NCBI GenBank assembly: GCA_021776455.1
Contig: JAJFFX010000009.1
Span: forward strand, 27,414 to 91,413
Length of the DNA: 64,000 nt
Origin: Hyphococcus sp.
GTDB lineage: Bacteria; Pseudomonadota; Alphaproteobacteria; Caulobacterales; Parvularculaceae
Direction: 5' to 3'
Under the pieces are notes generated by a model. That model searched no databases and was not told the origin of the DNA. It saw nothing but the letters and a program-made list of their open reading frames with translations. Of the stretch, positions 58,812-64,000 are shown one piece after another (the stretch's first letter is position 1; the number at the start of each line of letters is the position of its first letter). Both the position numbers and the translations under genes were made by a program.

Positions 58812-61238
58812 TTAGGTCCGCAAAACCCCGCCGGTTGCTTTTGTCGCCTGCGCGACAACCTTGGCGGCGATCACTTCGATTTCCTCATCGGTGAGGGTTT
58901 TGTCCTGCGGTTGAATGGTGACCTCGACGGCAAGTGATTTCTTGCCATCGTCAACGCCCTTGCCACGATAAACGTCAAACAGCCGAACCCCGGTAATCAA
59001 TTTTTTCTCGGCGCCCTGCACTGCCTTTAACAGCACTGCAGCAGCGACATCTTCGTCTACGACAAACGCAAAGTCCCGGGTTAACGCCAAAAGCTCCGAT
59101 GCGTTGAGCGCGGGCCGCGTTTTGGTCGGCTTTTTCTTCGGCGTTGGGATCGCGTCGAGGAAAACCTCAAACCCGTGCACCGGACCGTCAATGTCCATCG
59201 CCTTCAATACGCCCGGATGCAACTCGCCAAAATGCGCCAGCACTTTCGGGCCGAGACGCAACACGCCGGCGCGGCCCGGATGGTACCAAGGCGGAGCATC
59301 ATTGCTCGCCTGCAGGCTCGCCAAAGGCGCGCCTGCAGCCTCAAGCGCCACAAGCGCGTCGGTTTTTGCAACAAACGCATCGGCTGGCGTGGCCATGCCT
59401 TGCCAATGTCGCGGCGGGTTTGACCGCCGCGCGCCGGCGGCGACATTCGTCTGCGCATCAGGCGCGTCACCCCGATAAATCGGCGCGACTTCAAACAGCG
59501 CCAGATCGTTGCGGCCATGATCGGCATTGCGTTGAAGCGCGGCGGTAAGGTTTGGCAGAATTGACGGACGCATCGCCGCAAGGTCGGAAGAAATCGGGTT
59601 GGCGAGGATCAGCCCTTGCGCCTTCAGCCAGTCCTCGCCGCCCTGCTGGGCTTGCGGGCAGAACAGCGCCGCGGCGCGCGCATCCATAAACGACCAGGTG
59701 ACAACTTCATGAAGGCCATGCGCGGCAAGCGCGCGGCGCGCCAACCGGCGACGGTCCTGCGACAGCGTTAGCTTCGGCATTTCAACGGCGGCGCGTTGCG
59801 GCAACATCTGCGTTGGCAGATGCTCAAACCCGATAATGCGCGCTATTTCCTCAACCAGATCGGCCTTGCCGCCAATGTCCGGACGCCAGCTCGGCGCCGT
59901 GACCTGCCACGGATCGGACTTGGCGACGGCAAAGCCCAGCGCGGTCAAAATGCGCTCGCAATCTTGTGGCGAGACCTCCATGCCGGTGAGGCGTGCAACC
60001 TCCGATGGCGGGAACAGAACAACATGGTCAGCCTGCGGAATATTCCCGGCAAGCCCGGCCTCGCTGGGGACGCCGCCACACATATCCATAACCAGCCGCG
60101 TCGCCATTTCTAGCCCGGGCATGACAAAGGCCGGATCAACGCCGCGCTCGAAACGATAGCGCGCATCGGAGTTGATGCCGGTTTTGCGGCCCGTTTTGGC
60201 GGTCCGCAGGGGATCGAAGCAAGCGCATTCGATGAACACCCTCGTGGTCTCGGGCGTGCAGCCGGTGCTCTCGCCGCCCATCACCCCGCCAAGCCCTAAA
60301 ACGCCGTTGTCATCGGCGATCACCGTCATGGTCTCGTCGATCGCGTACTCCTTGCCATCCAGCGCAAGGAAGGCCTCACCGCACTCACCAAGCCGGGCGT
60401 GGATTTCGCCCTTCAATTTGTCGGCGTCATAAACATGCAGCGGCCGCGCGCGGTCGTAGGACATATAATTTGTGATATCGACCAGCGCGTTGATCGGGCG
60501 CAGACCAATGGCGCGCAACTTGTCCTGCAACCATTGTGGGCTGGGGCCGTTCTGAACGCCCTTGATAATGCGCCCCGTAAAAGCCGGGCAGGCGCCTTGC
60601 GTCTGTTCAGAAAACCGCAGCCCTATTTTTTGCGCGCAGGGGAACGCGCCTTTAACCGGTTGCGGTTGCGGTGTGATCAACTTGCCGAGCCCCGCGGCGG
60701 CAAGATCGCGCGCGACGCCGTTGATGCCATTCGTGTCCGGACGATTGGGCGTCACCTCAAAGTCTATCACCGGATCATTAACGCCGAGCCACCCGGCCAC
60801 GGGATCGCCGATAGCCGCCGCCGCCGGCACCTCGATAATACCGTCATGATCGTCGCCAAGCTCCATCTCGCGCGCCGAACACATCATGCCAAAGCTTTCA
60901 ACGCCTCGGATCTTCGCCTTCTTAAGCGTAACGTCGATGCCCGGAACATAGGCGCCTACCGGCGCATAGGCAATTTTGATCCCCTTGCGCGCATTCGGCG
61001 CGCCGCAGACGATTTGCATCTCGCCGTCTTTGGTGGCGACGCGGCAAACCTTCAGCTTGTCGGCGTCAGGATGTTTGTTAGCTTCCAGCACCTCGCCAAT
61101 CGTGAACGCCGCTAGCCGCTCGGCCGGGTTTTCGACTTCCTCAACCTCAAGCCCAACGGAGACCATCGCCGCAACGATGTCGTCGAGACTGGCGTCCGAT
61201 TCGAGGTGCTCTTTGAGCCAACTAAGCGTGAATTTCAT
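58812..61238 (-). CDS. pheT: Phenylalanyl-tRNA synthetase beta subunit
   Basis: MKFTLSWLKEHLESDASLDDIVAAMVSVGLEVEEVE...; tRNA-bind, B3/B4, B5 and FDX-ACB layout. Confidence 0.98.
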   Translation of the reverse strand: MKFTLSWLKEHLESDASLDDIVAAMVSVGLEVEEVENPAERLAAFTIGEVLEANKHPDADKLKVCRVATKDGEMQIVCGAPNARKGIKIAYAPVGAYVPGIDVTLKKAKIRGVESFGMMCSAREMELGDDHDGIIEVPAAAAIGDPVAGWLGVNDPVIDFEVTPNRPDTNGINGVARDLAAAGLGKLITPQPQPVKGAFPCAQKIGLRFSEQTQGACPAFTGRIIKGVQNGPSPQWLQDKLRAIGLRPINALVDITNYMSYDRARPLHVYDADKLKGEIHARLGECGEAFLALDGKEYAIDETMTVIADDNGVLGLGGVMGGESTGCTPETTRVFIECACFDPLRTAKTGRKTGINSDARYRFERGVDPAFVMPGLEMATRLVMDMCGGVPSEAGLAGNIPQADHVVLFPPSEVARLTGMEVSPQDCERILTALGFAVAKSDPWQVTAPSWRPDIGGKADLVEEIARIIGFEHLPTQMLPQRAAVEMPKLTLSQDRRRLARRALAAHGLHEVVTWSFMDARAAALFCPQAQQGGEDWLKAQGLILANPISSDLAAMRPSILPNLTAALQRNADHGRNDLALFEVAPIYRGDAPDAQTNVAAGARRSNPPRHWQGMATPADAFVAKTDALVALEAAGAPLASLQASNDAPPWYHPGRAGVLRLGPKVLAHFGELHPGVLKAMDIDGPVHGFEVFLDAIPTPKKKPTKTRPALNASELLALTRDFAFVVDEDVAAAVLLKAVQGAEKKLITGVRLFDVYRGKGVDDGKKSLAVEVTIQPQDKTLTDEEIEVIAAKVVAQATKATGGVLRT

Positions 61239-61279
61239 TATTGCTTTCTCAACAAAACAAGCGGCTTCAAACGCGCCAT

Positions 61280-61663
61280 CTACAGCCCCTCCACAACCCG
61301 TGTCAGCGCCTCTTTCACCGGACCGGCGATATCGGCAAGGCCGGGGTTTTCAACCGCCTGCATCGAGGCGACAGGGTCCACCGCTGCGACTTCGACGCCG
61401 TTATCGGTTTGCTGAACGGTGACATTGCAAGGCAGCATGACGCCAATTTTATCTTCAGCCATCAGCGCCTTGTGGGCCATTTTTGGGTTGCAGGCGCCGA
61501 GAATACGATAGGGACGAAAATCGACATCGATTTTCTTCTTCAAGGTCGCTGCGACATCAATATCGGTGAGCACGCCAAAGCTTTCAGCCTTCAAGGCGTC
61601 GATCACGCGCGCAATGACGGCGTCAAAATCTCCGGCGACGGTTTTTGAAATGTAATAGGTCAT
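61280..61663 (-). CDS. DUF302 domain protein
   Basis: MTYYISKTVAGDFDAVIARVIDALKAESFGVLTDIDVAATLKKKIDVDFRPYRILGACNPKMAHKAL. Confidence 0.95.
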   Translation of the reverse strand: MTYYISKTVAGDFDAVIARVIDALKAESFGVLTDIDVAATLKKKIDVDFRPYRILGACNPKMAHKALMAEDKIGVMLPCNVTVQQTDNGVEVAAVDPVASMQAVENPGLADIAGPVKEALTRVVEGL

Positions 61664-61695
61664 AGCGGCTTGTTCCTTTTTCCTGCGTCATACCA

Positions 61696-62772
61696 TTATC
61701 GCGACAATCCCGTCGCCAGGCTCGGCTGATCGAGCGGATCAAAGCCGTAATGTTCCAGCCATCGCGCATCAGCAGCGAAGAAATCGCGCAGATCGGGGAT
61801 GCCGTATTTTAACATTGCCAGGCGGTCGATGCCCATGCCGAAGGCGAAGCCTTGAAACTCGTCCGGGTCAAGGCCGCAATTTTCCAGAACATTCGGATGC
61901 ACCATGCCGCAGCCCAAAATCTCCATCCAGTCGGCGCCCTGGCCGATGCGGATTTCTTTTCCAACACGCTCGTAGCCGATGTCCATTTCCGCCGAAGGCT
62001 CCGTGAACGGAAAGAAATGCGGGCGAAAACGCGTCTTGACGCTATCGACCTCAAAGAACGCTTTGCAGAAGGCTTCCAGCGTTCCTTTCAGATGTCCCAT
62101 ATTGGTTTCTTTATCGATCACCAGCCCCTCAACCTGATGGAACATCGGCGTGTGGGTCTGGTCTGAATCGCAGCGATAGGTTCGGCCTGGAATGATAATC
62201 CGGATCGGCGGCGCTTGCGTTTTCATGGTGCGAATTTGCACAGGCGAGGTATGCGTCCGCAGCAACATACGTTCGCCGTCTTCTTTAGGCTCAAAGAAAA
62301 ATGTGTCGTGCATATCGCGAGCCGGGTGATCGGCGGGAAAATTCAGCGCCGTGAAATTGTGGAAATCATCCTCAATGTCCGGGCCTTCGGCAACGTCAAA
62401 CCCCATCGCGGAAAAGATTGCGACAACTTCTTCCGTCACCTGACTGACGGGATGGATTTTACCTTTCGGCGACGTCCGCGCGGGGAGCGTAATATCGACC
62501 TTCTCCGACGCCAGCCGCGCATCGAGGGCGGCAGCCGCCAGCGTCGCCTTGCGCGCCTCAATGGCTTCAGTGATGCGCGCCTTCAAGCCGTTCAGCGCCG
62601 GGCCCATCTGTTTGCGCTCATCCGCACTCATCTTGCCCAACGTCTTCATCCGCTCAGAGACGGCGCCTTTTTTTCCGAGCGCAGCGACGCGCACATCCTC
62701 TAGCGCTGCTTCGTTTTCTACAGCGTCAATTCTTGCAAGAAGGTCGTGTTCCAGCTCAGTTAATTCAGTCAT
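61696..62772 (-). CDS. pheS: Phenylalanyl-tRNA synthetase alpha subunit
   Basis: [41 protein letters not shown]...[12 protein letters not shown]. Confidence 0.98.
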   Translation of the reverse strand: MTELTELEHDLLARIDAVENEAALEDVRVAALGKKGAVSERMKTLGKMSADERKQMGPALNGLKARITEAIEARKATLAAAALDARLASEKVDITLPARTSPKGKIHPVSQVTEEVVAIFSAMGFDVAEGPDIEDDFHNFTALNFPADHPARDMHDTFFFEPKEDGERMLLRTHTSPVQIRTMKTQAPPIRIIIPGRTYRCDSDQTHTPMFHQVEGLVIDKETNMGHLKGTLEAFCKAFFEVDSVKTRFRPHFFPFTEPSAEMDIGYERVGKEIRIGQGADWMEILGCGMVHPNVLENCGLDPDEFQGFAFGMGIDRLAMLKYGIPDLRDFFAADARWLEHYGFDPLDQPSLATGLSR

Positions 62773-62798
62773 TTCTATTCTCGTTCAGCCTTAGCCTT

Positions 62799-63518
62799 TT
62801 ATCTGCGCCGACCAACATAAGCGGCACGCGTTCCGTTCTTATAGTCGCCCATCGCCGCCCAATTGCCATTGCTATTTTTCTTGAAATTAACCCGCTCCCA
62901 ATCATATCCAGACCCATCCAACATCGCCTCAAGATACGATGTGCTTGGCCAATACACCACGCCGTCAGGGTCAGTCGTATCGCTGGTTTTTGACGGATCT
63001 TCATTATACATGAAGAGCGCCGGTGGTCTGCCGAAGAACTGGCGTCCAAACCAAATGTAGTTCTTGGCCACATTCGTGTCGATGATTACGGTTTCGGGCC
63101 CAAGCCGCTTTACTTCCCGGAAAAAATCCGCATGCCGGACGGTGTGATACAAAAATCCCGCGCAAACAATAACGTCGAATTGACCTGGATGCGCATTAGC
63201 CAGAAAGTCAAACAAGTCCCCCTGCTCAAACTTCATCTGGCCGGCATATGGCGTGGCTGCAAAAATCTCCTCCCCACGATCAATCAGCTCCCTGCGAGCC
63301 TCAACTCCCGTAACGCTGGCCGCACCCAGCATTAACAATGGGTATGAAAGGCGTCCCGTATTACAGGCAAGATCAAGCACCCGTCGCCCGATAATGCGAT
63401 CGGTATTTTTCGAAAACATATTTTCAACGCGGCGCTCGAAGCGGTTCACGCCCGCATCATTCGTATCCTTAGCATGAGGCACGTCTTTGTATTTTATTCG
63501 CAGTTGTTCAACCGACAT
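62799..63518 (-). CDS. Class I SAM-dependent methyltransferase
   Basis: IGRRVLDLACNTGRLSYPLLMLGAASVTGVEARRELIDRG...FDVIVCAGFLYHTVRHADFFREVKRL. Confidence 0.88.
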   Translation of the reverse strand: MSVEQLRIKYKDVPHAKDTNDAGVNRFERRVENMFSKNTDRIIGRRVLDLACNTGRLSYPLLMLGAASVTGVEARRELIDRGEEIFAATPYAGQMKFEQGDLFDFLANAHPGQFDVIVCAGFLYHTVRHADFFREVKRLGPETVIIDTNVAKNYIWFGRQFFGRPPALFMYNEDPSKTSDTTDPDGVVYWPSTSYLEAMLDGSGYDWERVNFKKNSNGNWAAMGDYKNGTRAAYVGRRR

Positions 63519-63696
63519 TTCAACCCCAGTTCTCTTTACGCGCAACCCCTACGAGGTTCGACAAGATTTTCCGTGTCGTTGCATCCTCGCTCACACGGAT
63601 CGCCTCAGTATGTGTGCATTGACCACCAGGCTCACCAAATTTTCAACGCGTTATTATCTAGCATGCTGAATATCCAAACCTCGACTGAGCAAAAGA

Positions 63697-63725
63697 AAAG
63701 CGTCACCCGGTTCGGATGACGCTTT
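63697..63725 (-). terminator. Hairpin downstream of rplT
   Basis: aaagcgtcacccg-gtt-cggatgacgcttt, 13-bp arms with one mismatch. Confidence 0.65.
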
Positions 63726-63789
63726 ATCAGTATATCAATCAAACGTCACCCAGATCGGCGTTGACGTTCCCGGCCGGCGAAAAAATACC

Positions 63790-64000
63790 TTAAGCAAGCG
63801 CCGCTTTAGCTTTTTCCGCCAGGGCCTTGAACGCCTCGGGCTCGTGGACGGCGAGATCGGCAAGCACCTTGCGGTCAACTTCGATCCCGGCGAGGCCGAG
63901 CCCGTGAATAAATCGACCATAGGTGATGTCGAGGGCGCGCGCGGCGGCATTGATGCGCTGGATCCACAAAGCGCGGAAATTGCGTTTTCTGATGCGGCGG
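63790..64000 (-). CDS. rplT: 50S ribosomal protein L20, N-terminus beyond the window
   Basis: Manual minus-strand translation [68 protein letters not shown]; the listed ORF 63735..63950 is a different, spurious frame. Confidence 0.96.
   Translation of the reverse strand, partial: RRIRKRNFRALWIQRINAAARALDITYGRFIHGLGLAGIEVDRKVLADLAVHEPEAFKALAEKAKAALA

Noticed and set aside
60399-61115. 238-aa ORF antisense to pheT
   Set aside because: Shadow ORF of a conserved gene
63735-63950. 71-aa ORF listed at the window end
   Set aside because: Wrong frame; the true coding frame is rplT (63790..64000)

Overview
64 kb of an alphaproteobacterial chromosome; the lineage is inferred from gene content and order (TIGR02302/DUF4175 protein, DUF2125, ftsEX-ydcF-plsC-DUF2125, argH-lptM-lysA, HIG1-etfBA). 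Most of the window is core genome. It contains an aa3-type cytochrome c oxidase cluster (ctaC, ctaD, ctaB, ctaG, ctaE) interrupted by a truncated haemoglobin and two tandem small membrane paralogs; tldD, gluQRS, nfeD-qmcA, etfBA, hbd, dodecin, tlpA, argH, lptM, lysA, hpt, ftsEX and pepA; and rplT, pheS and pheT with extra genes between them. An IS5-family element (frameshifted transposase) lies exactly at the lysA stop codon. The accessory part is about 42.0-58.5 kb. It is a surface-glycan island with CDP-glucose chemistry (rfbF/rfbG without a recognisable rfbH), GT39-like and GT2 glycosyltransferases, a flippase-like protein, a UGM-like flavoprotein, ExoD and an AT-rich polytopic membrane protein. 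It also encodes a convergent 1591-aa protein that reads as MptE/DUF115-like + GT4 + FkbM methyltransferase + TM/coiled coil + sulfotransferase. The island ends at a decayed tyrosine-integrase pseudogene beside tRNA-Thr(CGT), and a ~25-bp direct repeat occurs at both island edges. The 1591-aa fusion and its island are the best candidates for something undescribed. All family calls come from reading motifs by eye; no database search was run.
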